A stretch of 64,000 nt of DNA from Dethiosulfovibrio faecalis (GTDB lineage: Bacteria; Synergistota; Synergistia; Synergistales; Dethiosulfovibrionaceae): assembly GCF_021568795.1 (NCBI RefSeq), contig NZ_JAKGUE010000001.1:1-64000 (forward strand). Direction: 5' to 3'. The position numbers were made by a program, and so were the translations under genes. Shown here one piece after another: positions 41,024 to 50,006 of this stretch (the first letter of the stretch is position 1; each line of letters opens with the position of its first letter). The notes under the pieces are model-generated. The model was given only the letters and a program-made list of their open reading frames with translations, did not search any database and was not told the DNA's origin.

Positions 41024-41512
41024 TTAGGGGCTTCCTAGAGAAGTATCGTTGGTTTTCCTTTTTTTATTTCGACATTCGACGAAGAAGTCCTGTAGCATCT
41101 TTCTGCATCTGTTCTCTTCGATTCCTTTTATGACCTCGCACCTGTGGTTCAACCTGGTGTCCCTGGTTATGTCGTACAGGGTTCCGCTTGCTCCAGCTTT
41201 TGGATCGGTGCAACCGTAAACCACCTTGGCTATCCTCGACTGAACGATAGCTCCGGCACACATCGGGCAGGGTTCGAGAGTTACGTATATCTCGCATCCC
41301 GAGAGGTTCCAGCTTCCTCTTGCTTTCGCTGCCTCCCTTATGGCGACTATCTCCGCATGGGATGTGGGATCGTGGTCGATCCTTCTCAAGTTTCTGCCTC
41401 TCCCGATTACCTCGTCTTTGTAAACGACCACGGCACCTACGGGAATGTCTCCCTCAGAGGCGGCTTTTTTCGCCTCTTCTATGGCTAAATCCATAAAATT
41501 TTTGTTCCTCAT
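41024..41512 (-). CDS. tadA: tRNA adenosine(34) deaminase
   Basis: 162 aa from ATG 41512 (start in an ATGA overlap with the upstream gene). Zinc deaminase motifs are HAEIVAIREA and PCPMCAGAI, with VYGCTDPKAGASG. It converts A34 to inosine in tRNA-Arg(ACG). It is probably co-transcribed with the beta-propeller gene at 41509-42591. Confidence 0.93.
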   Translation of the reverse strand: MRNKNFMDLAIEEAKKAASEGDIPVGAVVVYKDEVIGRGRNLRRIDHDPTSHAEIVAIREAAKARGSWNLSGCEIYVTLEPCPMCAGAIVQSRIAKVVYGCTDPKAGASGTLYDITRDTRLNHRCEVIKGIEENRCRKMLQDFFVECRNKKRKTNDTSLGSP

Positions 41513-42591
41513 CGCCCTTCCTTTATCGAGTAGACCGATCCGTCCATGGTACCTATGAAAATACTTCCTTTGGAGATCACGGGAGTGGAGACCAGGTTCG
41601 ATCCTAGATCTATTGACCAATACTCCTCACCGGTGTTCCCGTTAAGACAGTGAAGTTTGCCGCTTTGTTCTGGGACATATAACCTGTCTTGCGAGGCCAT
41701 CGGAGAAGCGGCGATTCCTCCCTCCATCTTGATGGACCACAGGGAGGCCCCATTTTCGGTTCCTACGCAGTAAAGGGTTCCGGATGACGTCCCTAGATAG
41801 GCCCGTTTTTCCGATAAAACTATGTCTGTGGTAGCTGCTCCGTCGGCTTTGAAGCTCCACAGGGGGGTAACTCCCTTTACCCTTATGGCGTGCAGTACCC
41901 CATCCCATCCGCAGTAGTAGACTACCCCGTTGGAGTAGGCAGGAGTGGCATCGATAGGTCCGCCTGAAGATCCGCCCCATGTTCTTTTTCCCGAATCCAG
42001 GCTTAAAGCATGAAATATGCCAGCGTGGTCGCCTACGTAGACAAAGGGAGGAGCTATCAGCGGGGAGGACAGAATTTCTCTGGAGGCCTTGAACCTCCAT
42101 CTCTCCTCTCCCGTTTGAGTGTCCATTCGAACTACTTTTCCCTCTAGATTGGCCGCTATAAGAGCGTTTTCATGTAGTGCTAAAGAGGAGTTTATTCCTC
42201 CTGATCCCAGCTTATCCGGAGCGTCTGCTAGATTTTTGCTCCAGTAGGTGGTGCCGTTTACGATCGATAGACAGTACACTACACCCGCTCCGGATCCCAC
42301 GTAAAGCCTGTCTTTCATGACTGCCGGTGTTCCGTAAAGCAGTACGTCGAAAGCCCTCTGCCATTGAAGTTTGCCGGTTTCTCCGTCCAGGCAATAGAGG
42401 TTGCCGCTTCCGTCGGAGAAGAATAGTCTTTCTCCGTCCGTCGCCATATCTCCTGTTATTCCGTGGAGCGCTTTATAGTGCCAGGATATGTTTTGCGATA
42501 GGTCCCTGTCGGCAATAGGCGTTTCGGCCCATGCAAGAGACGCCGATAGGATCATAAACGAGCTGTAAAAAAGTGCGAAAAACCCCTTCAT
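41509..42591 (-). CDS. Secreted PQQ-type beta-propeller protein
   Basis: 360 aa with a signal peptide (residues 1-21, cleavage near LAWAET). It carries repeated blades of the form LYCLDGETGKLQWQ, VYCLSIVNGTTYWS, HALSLDSGKRTWG, LYCVGTENGASLWS and LHCLNGNTGEEYWS. This is the eight-bladed PQQ-like fold used by BamB and by periplasmic dehydrogenases. There is no lipobox cysteine and no quinone-binding evidence, so it is probably a scaffold or BamB-like protein rather than an enzyme. The ribosome site is GAGGTGATCT before ATG 42591. Confidence 0.75.
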   Translation of the reverse strand: MKGFFALFYSSFMILSASLAWAETPIADRDLSQNISWHYKALHGITGDMATDGERLFFSDGSGNLYCLDGETGKLQWQRAFDVLLYGTPAVMKDRLYVGSGAGVVYCLSIVNGTTYWSKNLADAPDKLGSGGINSSLALHENALIAANLEGKVVRMDTQTGEERWRFKASREILSSPLIAPPFVYVGDHAGIFHALSLDSGKRTWGGSSGGPIDATPAYSNGVVYYCGWDGVLHAIRVKGVTPLWSFKADGAATTDIVLSEKRAYLGTSSGTLYCVGTENGASLWSIKMEGGIAASPMASQDRLYVPEQSGKLHCLNGNTGEEYWSIDLGSNLVSTPVISKGSIFIGTMDGSVYSIKEGR

Positions 42592-42678
42592 CTAGATCAC
42601 CTCTTCAACTTTTTTGGGCTACAATATCACTATATCATTGCCGAGACATTTATGTATGTAATAGGGGAGGTGGCGTCC

Positions 42679-43695
42679 ATGTCGGAAAGGGTCTCGAAAA
42701 ACGAAAATCAGGAAAACGAAGCGGTCGATGAAGGAGGCAGGATAAAGACGTTCTTCTCTAGGCTGAATTCGATAATCCTATCTCCCTTCAGGGTGATTCT
42801 ATCGGCTAAAAGCAGGGGCTCCGTGTTCGTCCTTGCCATGGTGGTGTCGACTTTGGGTGGTGTGGGGTGGATATTATACGACAGCTGGAGAGAGAAAGAC
42901 TCCCTGCCTGTCGGATGTGTGGATCAGAATGCTATGATGGCCGTAGGTGGTCTGGAAAAGGATGAGCCTTTCCTGGTCTACGTATCTGAGAGGCGAAGGT
43001 TGGAGGATGTCTCCGCCGATTTCTACTCCCTTTTCCCCGGATACCCGGTGGACTCCATGGCCGTCGTCTTCTCTCCCGACCGAGAAAGGGAAGTCGGATT
43101 TTCCTCCGCCGTTTTCTGTCTGGATTGGCTCGAACTGGGAAGCGATGTCAGAAAAAAACTGGTGGAAATACAGAGAGGGAGGTCGAAGGATCCCTCTTTT
43201 CTGTTTGGAGAAAATCCTGTAGGAATCTCTCCCGACGGAGAAATCGACAATATTCCGGTTTTTAAGGCGGTTTTCTCGTCTCGAGAGATGCTGTTCGTAT
43301 CCTTCGGTAACGCTCTGTTGCTTTCCAGAGATAGGGATTCCATGATCGATTCCTTGAAAGCCTTAATTCATGCTATGACCAGACTATCCTGGGACGAGGG
43401 AGGGCGGATAGTCCGTTCTTTTGTCGAAGGCGACAGACGGTACAGATTGTATCTTTACTCGTCTTCGAAGGATCTCTACAGCGTCCTACCCAGAAGAGCT
43501 CATCAGAGTCTGTCGGTGGATCTATTGCTGGATATGGCTATGGAACAGGTGGCTTCCTCACGTTACTCCGATGAGATACTGTCGTGGCTTATTCGAAAGG
43601 AGGGTGCCGGTATCGATGATATTACCTTTGCTACGGATCCGATTCTTTATCCTAGCCTTTCTCGTGTCGATTTTGCCCTGCGTGGCGATAGCTGA
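42679..43695 (+). CDS. Hypothetical single-span membrane protein (338 aa)
   Basis: ATG 42679 follows GGGGAGG. Charged N-terminus, then one transmembrane helix (about 50-72, GSVFVLAMVVSTLGGVGWIL), and a large extracytoplasmic domain with LPVGCVDQNAMMAVGG and LVYVSERRRLEDVSADFYSLFPG. Not recognised. It overlaps the next gene by 80 nt, indicating a tight operon. Confidence 0.55.
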   Translation: MSERVSKNENQENEAVDEGGRIKTFFSRLNSIILSPFRVILSAKSRGSVFVLAMVVSTLGGVGWILYDSWREKDSLPVGCVDQNAMMAVGGLEKDEPFLVYVSERRRLEDVSADFYSLFPGYPVDSMAVVFSPDREREVGFSSAVFCLDWLELGSDVRKKLVEIQRGRSKDPSFLFGENPVGISPDGEIDNIPVFKAVFSSREMLFVSFGNALLLSRDRDSMIDSLKALIHAMTRLSWDEGGRIVRSFVEGDRRYRLYLYSSSKDLYSVLPRRAHQSLSVDLLLDMAMEQVASSRYSDEILSWLIRKEGAGIDDITFATDPILYPSLSRVDFALRGDS

Positions 43696-44389
43696 GGGAG
43701 GGGTGCTGTCTGGAATTTCGTTTTCTACGATAAACGGAACCGTGATGGTCGAGGACGTAGAATCTCGGAGTGCCGCAGAAGATGGCGGAATTATTGTTGG
43801 AGATCGGATCGTCTCCGTCGACGGTCAAGATACCTCGTTGGCGGAAGAAATGGATTCGTACGTGGAGGAAAAACTGGCCGAGGGATGTTCGGTTATAGTG
43901 GAGGTAGAGGGATCGGGAAAGCGAAGACTGGTTTGGATTCGCCTGCCCAAAATGTCCAGGTCTGACTCTCGGTTTTTGGATGTCTATGCCCATATCAGAG
44001 AACACTGGAACAATATGGTCTCCGTTTGGGACTCTGCTTGTTCCCTCTATTACGATGTTGCGTCTGGGTCTGAGGACGAGGATCTTTTTAGGTCGTCGGT
44101 CTTGAAGGATACAGGAGAGATTCAACGCTTGAGGACCGTTTTGATAGATACAACGATACCCTCTCTCCCTGGTCCTTTCTGGACGGAGCTTTCAAGGGCT
44201 AAGGAATTTATGGAATGGACCGCCTTTGCCATGGATGAGGCCATCCAGAACATGGCTTTGGAGGTGGGGAATAAGAACGCTGTTCGACGGAGGATGAACT
44301 CGGTCAGGTGGGGCCGTTCCGCCGTGGAGAGGCATCTTTCCCTTGCTTTTAGAGAATCCGGAGTGGTAACAGAAAGGAGCTTTTTCTGA
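43616..44389 (+). CDS. Secreted PDZ-domain protein
   Basis: 257 aa from ATG 43616, whose ribosome site AAGGAGGG lies inside the upstream gene. Signal peptide (residues 1-27, ending CVAIAEG). Residues 30-105 resemble a PDZ domain (GISFSTINGTVMVEDVESRSAAEDGGIIVGDRIVSVDGQD, shown in parts: AAEDGG, GDRIVSVDG). The remainder is helical and unrecognised. No protease domain is present. Confidence 0.65.
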   Translation: MILPLLRIRFFILAFLVSILPCVAIAEGGVLSGISFSTINGTVMVEDVESRSAAEDGGIIVGDRIVSVDGQDTSLAEEMDSYVEEKLAEGCSVIVEVEGSGKRRLVWIRLPKMSRSDSRFLDVYAHIREHWNNMVSVWDSACSLYYDVASGSEDEDLFRSSVLKDTGEIQRLRTVLIDTTIPSLPGPFWTELSRAKEFMEWTAFAMDEAIQNMALEVGNKNAVRRRMNSVRWGRSAVERHLSLAFRESGVVTERSFF

Positions 44390-45087
44390 TGGTGAAAAAA
44401 ATTCTCTTGTCTTTGTTGTCGGGGCTTTTAGTCTTTGTCGCATCTTCCGGCTTTGCCGTTACCTACATAGCGGAGCCCGTTCTGGTTACCCAGCCGGTCT
44501 ACGATGGAATGAGTTTCTATGTCTACCGTCCTTACAATATGCCTGCCGGATGGTTTGTGACATACGATGGATATCCCGTTTCTCGAGGAAACGAGGGTAA
44601 TTGGGTTTACGGCGTTCCTCAAAACGACGGGACCCTGGTCCGTACCGGCTATGTTGTCGGCTCGGTCGTTCCCTTCCAGCAGGCCAACTTGACCCCTGTT
44701 GTTACAGTTCCCGTGAACAACGGGGTCATGTCTTCCGGTTCGGGGCCTACTCCTAGATGGATGGTGGACGATAACTTCCTTGTGGTTACCGGATGGCAAA
44801 GAATGGTCGATCGCCTAGCCGTTTTACACAAGCCTAAAATCCCCTTGGCTTGGAAGGGAGATCGTCCTGAGGTCCTATATGGATGGACTGGAAAGAGCTG
44901 GTATCAGATGATCTGTAAGGACGGAGAATCGCCGGCTGAGACCCTTAAACGCCACGTATACGAATTGACCAAGATGAGCAAGCAGAGCGGTTACAGATGG
45001 AACGACAGGGATACCGCTATTTTAGCGGCCCAGGCTCCGGCGTGGGGTTTTCTCTGGATGGGTCGAATATCACCTATAAATCTCTAG
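44389..45087 (+). CDS. Secreted protein of unknown function (232 aa)
   Basis: Overlaps the previous stop by one base. Signal peptide (1-23, ending SSGFAVT). Residues 47-75 contain AGWFVTYDGYPVSRGNEGNW, a pattern repeated in the next gene (EGYYLTKDGYSVVRTPEGGW). The C-terminal part (PKIPLAWKGDRPEVLYGWTG) is unrecognised. Confidence 0.55.
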   Translation: MVKKILLSLLSGLLVFVASSGFAVTYIAEPVLVTQPVYDGMSFYVYRPYNMPAGWFVTYDGYPVSRGNEGNWVYGVPQNDGTLVRTGYVVGSVVPFQQANLTPVVTVPVNNGVMSSGSGPTPRWMVDDNFLVVTGWQRMVDRLAVLHKPKIPLAWKGDRPEVLYGWTGKSWYQMICKDGESPAETLKRHVYELTKMSKQSGYRWNDRDTAILAAQAPAWGFLWMGRISPINL

Positions 45088-45099
45088 GAAGTGATCTCC

Positions 45100-45456
45100 G
45101 TGACCCGTGGTTTTATCGCTCTGCTACTATCGTTTTTCCTGGCATCGAATGCAGATGCCGTGATGGGCAATGCTCCCGCTCTGCTGGCCCACCCCGACTA
45201 CCATAACGACTATGTCGTTCCACTTCAGGTTCAAGAGGGGTATTATCTCACCAAAGACGGATATTCGGTGGTTCGAACTCCTGAAGGAGGCTGGGCCTAC
45301 TTAGACGTTACCCCGACTTTTATATTCGGCGGTGAATTGGCCGTGATATGGTTTCCTGTTACCTTTATTGAACGGAAAAGTCCGGAGGTTCTCTCTCTCT
45401 CTGACGGTGGATATACAGGGGTGGAACCGTCTCACTATACCTACGAACTGCCCTGA
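45100..45456 (+). CDS. Small secreted protein, paralogous to upstream gene
   Basis: 118 aa; GTG 45100 is 10 nt after AGGA (GTG 45091 is the alternative). Signal peptide (LLSFFLASNADA). The domain EGYYLTKDGYSVVRTPEGGW aligns with the upstream protein. It appears to be a single-domain paralogue. Confidence 0.55.
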   Translation: MTRGFIALLLSFFLASNADAVMGNAPALLAHPDYHNDYVVPLQVQEGYYLTKDGYSVVRTPEGGWAYLDVTPTFIFGGELAVIWFPVTFIERKSPEVLSLSDGGYTGVEPSHYTYELP

Positions 45457-45554
45457 CCAGAATTTATGTAGCACAACGACCGCAACCGTTTTGTTGTATA
45501 ATTCAAAATGTGCGGTTGTGTCGCCGCCGTCTCGTATATGATGGAGGTGTTGAG

Positions 45555-46583
45555 ATGGGGTTGTTCGGTCTTAACGAAGATAGTAGCGATGTAGTCAAAA
45601 TTCTGATAGCCAACGATTCCAGACTTGAAAAACGCATCCTTTTCGACGGAATAGATCGCTTTTTCCCCGATAGATCTCGTCTCATAGTAGAGAACTGTTC
45701 GAGAGGCGACAAGGCTTTGGATTACATACTCAAAGAGAATCCCGATATGGTGTTTCTCGACTGGGTCCTGCCGGGGATCGAGGGGCCCGAGATATGTCGT
45801 TCCGTAAGGGAAAAAGAGGGAGACGACGACTTCGGATACTGTTACATAGTAATGACCACTTCGATGGACGATAGAAGTTCCATCGCTCACGGTCTTTCAT
45901 CCGGTGCGGATGACTTCATCACGAAGCCCTTCCATTCCGAGGATATAGAAGCGAGGATTACCGTAGGACTTCGTCTCGTGGAAGCCTATCGAAAAGTCTT
46001 GAGGCAGAAGGAAGCTATAGATAGGATGTCCAGAACGGACGAGTTGACAGGTATCCTCAACAGACGTTACGTTTTGTCCTGTTTAGAGAAGAGCCTTGAT
46101 AGGGCTCAGAGAGAAAACCGTCCTCTTTCTATCTGCCTATGCGACGTGGATTTTTTCAAGCATATCAACGACACCTACGGGCATCAGGCAGGAGATTTCG
46201 TCCTGAGAAAACTGGGCTATTTTATGGAAACTTTCTTGGAGAAGCGCGGCGTAGCCGGCAGGTACGGCGGCGACGAGTTTCTGTTCGTTTTTCCCGAAGC
46301 GGATGAGGCGGAGGCCAAGGAGATAGCGTGTTCTCTGTACGAGAGGATAAGCTCTGCAAAGTTCGTTTTTAACGGCAAGGAGCTTCCGATCTCCCTTTCC
46401 TGCGGTTTTTCCTTCGTTCAGTCGCCTTTGGAACACGGGATGTGGAATTCCTCCAACCTGATAAAGATGGCGGACGACGCCCTTTACGAGGCCAAACGCA
46501 GAGGCAAAAACAGGATCTGCCTATATAGCGACGAAGGGATGGAGGAAATTTCCTCCGAACGAAGCTATCAGGATCTTGCCTGA
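45555..46583 (+). CDS. Response regulator diguanylate cyclase (REC-GGDEF)
   Basis: 342 aa from ATG 45555 behind GGAGGTG. Residues 15-140 form a receiver domain (DMVFLDWVLPGIEGPEI with the phosphorylated Asp, SSGADDFITKPF with Lys). Residues 165-330 form a GGDEF domain with an intact active site (GRYGGDEFLFV) and DELTGILNRR. There is no RxxD inhibitory site five residues before GGDEF, so product feedback is probably absent. It makes c-di-GMP when phosphorylated. No kinase is adjacent. Confidence 0.92.
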   Translation: MGLFGLNEDSSDVVKILIANDSRLEKRILFDGIDRFFPDRSRLIVENCSRGDKALDYILKENPDMVFLDWVLPGIEGPEICRSVREKEGDDDFGYCYIVMTTSMDDRSSIAHGLSSGADDFITKPFHSEDIEARITVGLRLVEAYRKVLRQKEAIDRMSRTDELTGILNRRYVLSCLEKSLDRAQRENRPLSICLCDVDFFKHINDTYGHQAGDFVLRKLGYFMETFLEKRGVAGRYGGDEFLFVFPEADEAEAKEIACSLYERISSAKFVFNGKELPISLSCGFSFVQSPLEHGMWNSSNLIKMADDALYEAKRRGKNRICLYSDEGMEEISSERSYQDLA

Positions 46584-46619
46584 TGGGATAAAACGTGTTA
46601 GAATTCCTCTCGTTGATCT

Positions 46620-46710
<91 letters not shown>

Positions 46711-46715
46711 GATTG

Positions 46716-46747
46716 AGCCGTCGTGCCTTGCACGACGGCTTTTTTTT
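46716..46747 (+). terminator. Intrinsic terminator after tRNA-Ser(GGA)
   Basis: A perfect 10-bp stem AGCCGTCGTG/CACGACGGCT with a 5-nt loop, followed by seven T. Confidence 0.92.
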
Positions 46748-46825
46748 ATTCTCAGGGCTTGATCTGTTGTATGATTGTTCTGGTTCGAGTATGTGCTTTA
46801 GAGATCTTTTGAGAGGAGGTTCGTT

Positions 46826-47908
46826 GTGGATTTTAGATCGATTTTATCGCTGGCGGTCTTGGTCGCTTTGTTGCTGTTTCTTAAGTTCGTAAAGGATAAA
46901 TCCTCGTCTGGGGAGGATATCTCCCGGCATCTCGCCTTTCTTAATCGGCTGCGGTCATGGGGGAAGAAGGTCGTTTTGTCGGTCTTACTTGCTTTGATCG
47001 TCTTGGTTGGAGCTCTGGACGGGATATACATCGTTCCGTCCGGTTCTCAGGGAGTGCTTTTCCGTCTGGGAGAGGTAAAGTACGTCGCGGACCAGGGGCC
47101 TCATGTGAAGATCCCCTTCGTCGACGTAGTGGAGATAGTCAACACCGAGAACATCCGTCGTTTCGAGTACGGCTACAGGACGGTAAGCGTAGGTCCTCCC
47201 GCCAGGTACAGAGATGTACCCGACGAATCGAAGATGTTGACCAGGGACAACAAGATCATAGAGATCGATTGGGTACTTCAGTATCAGATATCCGATCCGG
47301 TCGACTACGTAACCCATATCCCCGAGAACCAGAACATGAGGGAGAGGATGATAAGGGATATAGCCGAATCCTTCATGAGGGAGGTCATAGGAGCGAGGAT
47401 CCTGGACGATGTCCTGACGAAGGAGAAGCAGGCGATCCAGACCGAGGTCAGGAAGGGGCTTCAGGACAAGATGAACGCTCTCTCCACAGGAATTTTCGTT
47501 TCTTCCATCTCCTTGCAGGACGTTATTCCCCCTCAGGCAGTTCAAAAAGCCTTCAACGCGGTCAACTCGGCCAGAGCGGAGAAGGAGAGGATGATACTTG
47601 AGGCCGAGCGCTACGCTAAGGAAATAGCCTCTGAGGTGGCAGGAGACGTCGAGAGGATCCTGAACGAGGCCAACGCCTACGCCTTTAGAAGGGTGGCTTT
47701 GGCAGAGGGAGATGTCGCTAGGCTCAGTGCTTTGAACGAAGCCTACAGGGTCGATCCCGATCTGGTAAAGTTGAACCTCTGGATGGAGACTATGACCGAC
47801 GTGTGGAAGGAAATCAATCCCCTGTTTCTTCGGTCCTCCGAGGCCCTGAAGTTTCTGCCTTTGGACCGGTTTATCGAGTCTTCCGAAAGAGACGTCAAGG
47901 GCGATTGA
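46826..47908 (+). CDS. hflK: HflK-like membrane stomatin/prohibitin protein
   Basis: 360 aa from GTG 46826. Transmembrane helix at about 49-70, then an SPFH domain (GIYIVPSGSQGVLFRLGEV, WVLQYQISDPVDYVTHI, QDVIPPQAVQKAFNAVNSAR). A second hydrophobic segment at the extreme N-terminus is unusual for HflK. It pairs with HflC to form the membrane cage that modulates the FtsH protease. 12 bp separate it from hflC. Confidence 0.9.
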   Translation: MDFRSILSLAVLVALLLFLKFVKDKSSSGEDISRHLAFLNRLRSWGKKVVLSVLLALIVLVGALDGIYIVPSGSQGVLFRLGEVKYVADQGPHVKIPFVDVVEIVNTENIRRFEYGYRTVSVGPPARYRDVPDESKMLTRDNKIIEIDWVLQYQISDPVDYVTHIPENQNMRERMIRDIAESFMREVIGARILDDVLTKEKQAIQTEVRKGLQDKMNALSTGIFVSSISLQDVIPPQAVQKAFNAVNSARAEKERMILEAERYAKEIASEVAGDVERILNEANAYAFRRVALAEGDVARLSALNEAYRVDPDLVKLNLWMETMTDVWKEINPLFLRSSEALKFLPLDRFIESSERDVKGD

Positions 47909-47920
47909 GGAGGTGGAGGG

Positions 47921-48778
47921 ATGACTAAACAGCTCAAAACAGTGTCTATCGTCGGGGTGATGCTATTTTTTATGTTACTCCTGTACGGTTCCTTTTACGT
48001 GGTTCGTCAGGACGAGCAGGTAGTGATACTCAGACTGGGAGAGATCGTCTCGACCAGGCGAGATCCCGGCATAGCCTTTAAGGTCCCTGTCATCGATACG
48101 GTAGTGAAATACACTAAAAGGCTTATAGAGTACGATGCCCATCCGGTTTCGGTGGTGATGGCCGACAAAAAAAATCTCATATTCGACTCCATCGCGGTTT
48201 TCCAGATAACCGATCCGGCCACCTTCAGAAAGAGGGTCCGAACCATATCCGCTGTCCAACAGAGGCTGGACGACTCGGTGTATGCCGCCGTCAGAGCCGT
48301 GGCAGGGCAGGTTACCTTCGACGAGATCCTTTATCTCAAGAGGGAGGAAGCGGAGGCTCAGGCTCTCAGGATCGCGGCGGAGGAGAGCGAGAAATACGGT
48401 GTCACCATAAGGACCGTGGAGTTCAAGAGACTGTTTCTCCCACAGGAGAACGAGGAGGCCGTCTATCGTTCGATGGAGGCGGGGAGAAACAGGATGTCCG
48501 CCCAGTTGAGGTCGGAGGGGAAGGCCGAGGCCATGAAGCTGCGTTCAGCAGCGGACAGAAATAGGGTGGAGGTCTTGGCCTCCGCCATGAAAGAGGCCGA
48601 ACAGATCAAGGGAGAGGGCGACATGAAGGCTCAGAAGCTGTTAAGCGACGCCAATCGTGCCGTCAAGGGCCTTTATCCCTTTATGAAAAAATTGGAGTTT
48701 TATAAAAAGGTCCTGCCGGGCAGAAACGTCATAGTCGAGAGCGAAGAGGGTATCTTCAAGGGTATGGACCGCCCCTGA
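47921..48778 (+). CDS. hflC: HflC-like SPFH protein
   Basis: 285 aa, ATG behind GAGGTGGAGGG. One N-terminal helix (about 8-26), then the SPFH core (SFYVVRQDEQVVILRLGEI, FDSIAVFQITDPATFRKRV) and a long helical region (RSEGKAEAMKLRSAADRNR). It forms the cage with HflK on the periplasmic face. Confidence 0.92.
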   Translation: MTKQLKTVSIVGVMLFFMLLLYGSFYVVRQDEQVVILRLGEIVSTRRDPGIAFKVPVIDTVVKYTKRLIEYDAHPVSVVMADKKNLIFDSIAVFQITDPATFRKRVRTISAVQQRLDDSVYAAVRAVAGQVTFDEILYLKREEAEAQALRIAAEESEKYGVTIRTVEFKRLFLPQENEEAVYRSMEAGRNRMSAQLRSEGKAEAMKLRSAADRNRVEVLASAMKEAEQIKGEGDMKAQKLLSDANRAVKGLYPFMKKLEFYKKVLPGRNVIVESEEGIFKGMDRP

Positions 48779-48829
48779 CGTATTGTAGTTTCATCTTTTG
48801 TGATATACTCGGTCGAGAAAAATAGAATA

Positions 48830-48960
48830 TCCGACATCTTTAGATCAGGGAATCCGGTTAGACTCCGGAGCGGCCCCGCCACTGTAAGTTCGAATTTCGA
48901 ACGAGCCAGAATGCTGTTCTCGAGATGACGATGTGTCTCTGCGCGGGCGGATTTCACATG
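48830..48960 (+). ncRNA. Cobalamin riboswitch
   Basis: Contains the core AGGGAATCCGG, CCGGAGCGGCCCCGCCACTG (B12 box GCCACTG near 48886) and a downstream GAGCCAGA segment. It precedes cbiK. A terminator hairpin at 48970-49001 forms the probable expression platform, so cobalamin would reduce expression. Confidence 0.9.
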
Positions 48961-48969
48961 ATGTCTATG

Positions 48970-49005
48970 GAGGCCCCGTGGCGATTTCGCTTCGGGGTCT
49001 CTTTG
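48970..49005 (+). terminator. Riboswitch expression platform (terminator)
   Basis: GAGGCCCCG (48970-48978) pairs with CGGGGTCTC (48993-49001), followed by a short T-run, 24 nt before the cbiK start. Confidence 0.7.
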
Positions 49006-49028
49006 GTCATAATATATCGGGAAAGGTG

Positions 49029-49913
49029 ATGTGTTTGTTGAAAAAGTTGGTCTCGGTTTTGTTGTTGTTTTCTGCGATCTTTGTCGCTGGTGTCGCGTGG
49101 GGAGATGATTCGGTGAGCAAGAAAGGCGTGTTGATGGTATCTTTCGGAACGACCGTTCCGTCCGGTCAGAGGGCGATAGATAACCTTTTTGCGACCCTCA
49201 AGTCGGCCTGTCCCGACAAGGAGGTTCGACTGGCCTATACGTCCAACATAATCAGGCGTAAATTGGCTAAAGAGGAGAATAAGACGATCGATAGCCCAAT
49301 GATCGCTCTGTCCAAGATGAGGGACGAGGGATTCACCGACGTCGTGGTGGTGTCCACCCACATCATCCCTGGGGAGGAGTATGGAGACCTGGAGGAGATC
49401 GTCAGGGCCTTCCAGTCGGTCAGGGGAAAGTACGGCTTCGATCGTCTGGTGCTGAGCGAACCTTTGCTGTATCATGAGGAAGACTTCGAGGCTATGGCCG
49501 GTTTCCTCGACAGGACCTACGGCGATAAAGTCGACGAGGACAGAGTCGTGGTCCTGATGGGACACGGTACCCCCGATTTTGCCAACGCCGCATACGGGCA
49601 TCTCCAGGCTGTTCTGGAGTCGTCGCTTCCTGGTTTCATCGTGGGAACCGTCGAGGGGGCTCCTACTCTGGACGACGTCCTGCTTCGTCTGAAGGCTAAG
49701 GGAGCTCGTAAGGCGACCTTGGCTCCCTTGATGATAGTCGCCGGAGACCATGCTACCAACGATATGGCCGGTCCTGAGGATGATTCCTGGGTCACCGTGA
49801 TCAAAGGCGAAGGGTATCGAGTCTCCTCCGTCCTGAAAGGTCTGGGCGAATACGACGAGATCGGTGCCATGCTGGTCCGGAAGTACCGGGCCGCTGCCGG
49901 AGATGGCTTTTAA
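49029..49913 (+). CDS. cbiK: Sirohydrochlorin cobaltochelatase with signal peptide
   Basis: 294 aa from ATG 49029. A signal peptide (about 1-24, ending VAWGDD) precedes the CbiK fold: VLMVSFGTTVPSGQRAIDN, VVVSTHIIPGEEYGDL and LMGHGTPDFANAAYG with the metal-binding histidines. Exported CbiK is known from Desulfovibrio, where a periplasmic role in metal or heme handling was proposed. Regulation by the riboswitch ties it to cobalamin. It is followed by its own terminator. Confidence 0.88.
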   Translation: MCLLKKLVSVLLLFSAIFVAGVAWGDDSVSKKGVLMVSFGTTVPSGQRAIDNLFATLKSACPDKEVRLAYTSNIIRRKLAKEENKTIDSPMIALSKMRDEGFTDVVVVSTHIIPGEEYGDLEEIVRAFQSVRGKYGFDRLVLSEPLLYHEEDFEAMAGFLDRTYGDKVDEDRVVVLMGHGTPDFANAAYGHLQAVLESSLPGFIVGTVEGAPTLDDVLLRLKAKGARKATLAPLMIVAGDHATNDMAGPEDDSWVTVIKGEGYRVSSVLKGLGEYDEIGAMLVRKYRAAAGDGF

Positions 49914-49940
49914 GGGCAACTTGGATCGATTTTAGTCTCT

Positions 49941-49980
49941 GCGTCCGAAGCCTGTTTCAGGTTTCGGACGCCTGTTTTTT
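49941..49980 (+). terminator. Terminator after cbiK
   Basis: GCGTCCGAA.CCTG pairs with CAGG.TTCGGACGC around TTT, followed by TGTTTTTT. A strong intrinsic terminator. Confidence 0.9.
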
Positions 49981-50006
49981 ATCTACTGGTAAGGGGAGGG
50001 ACCGTC

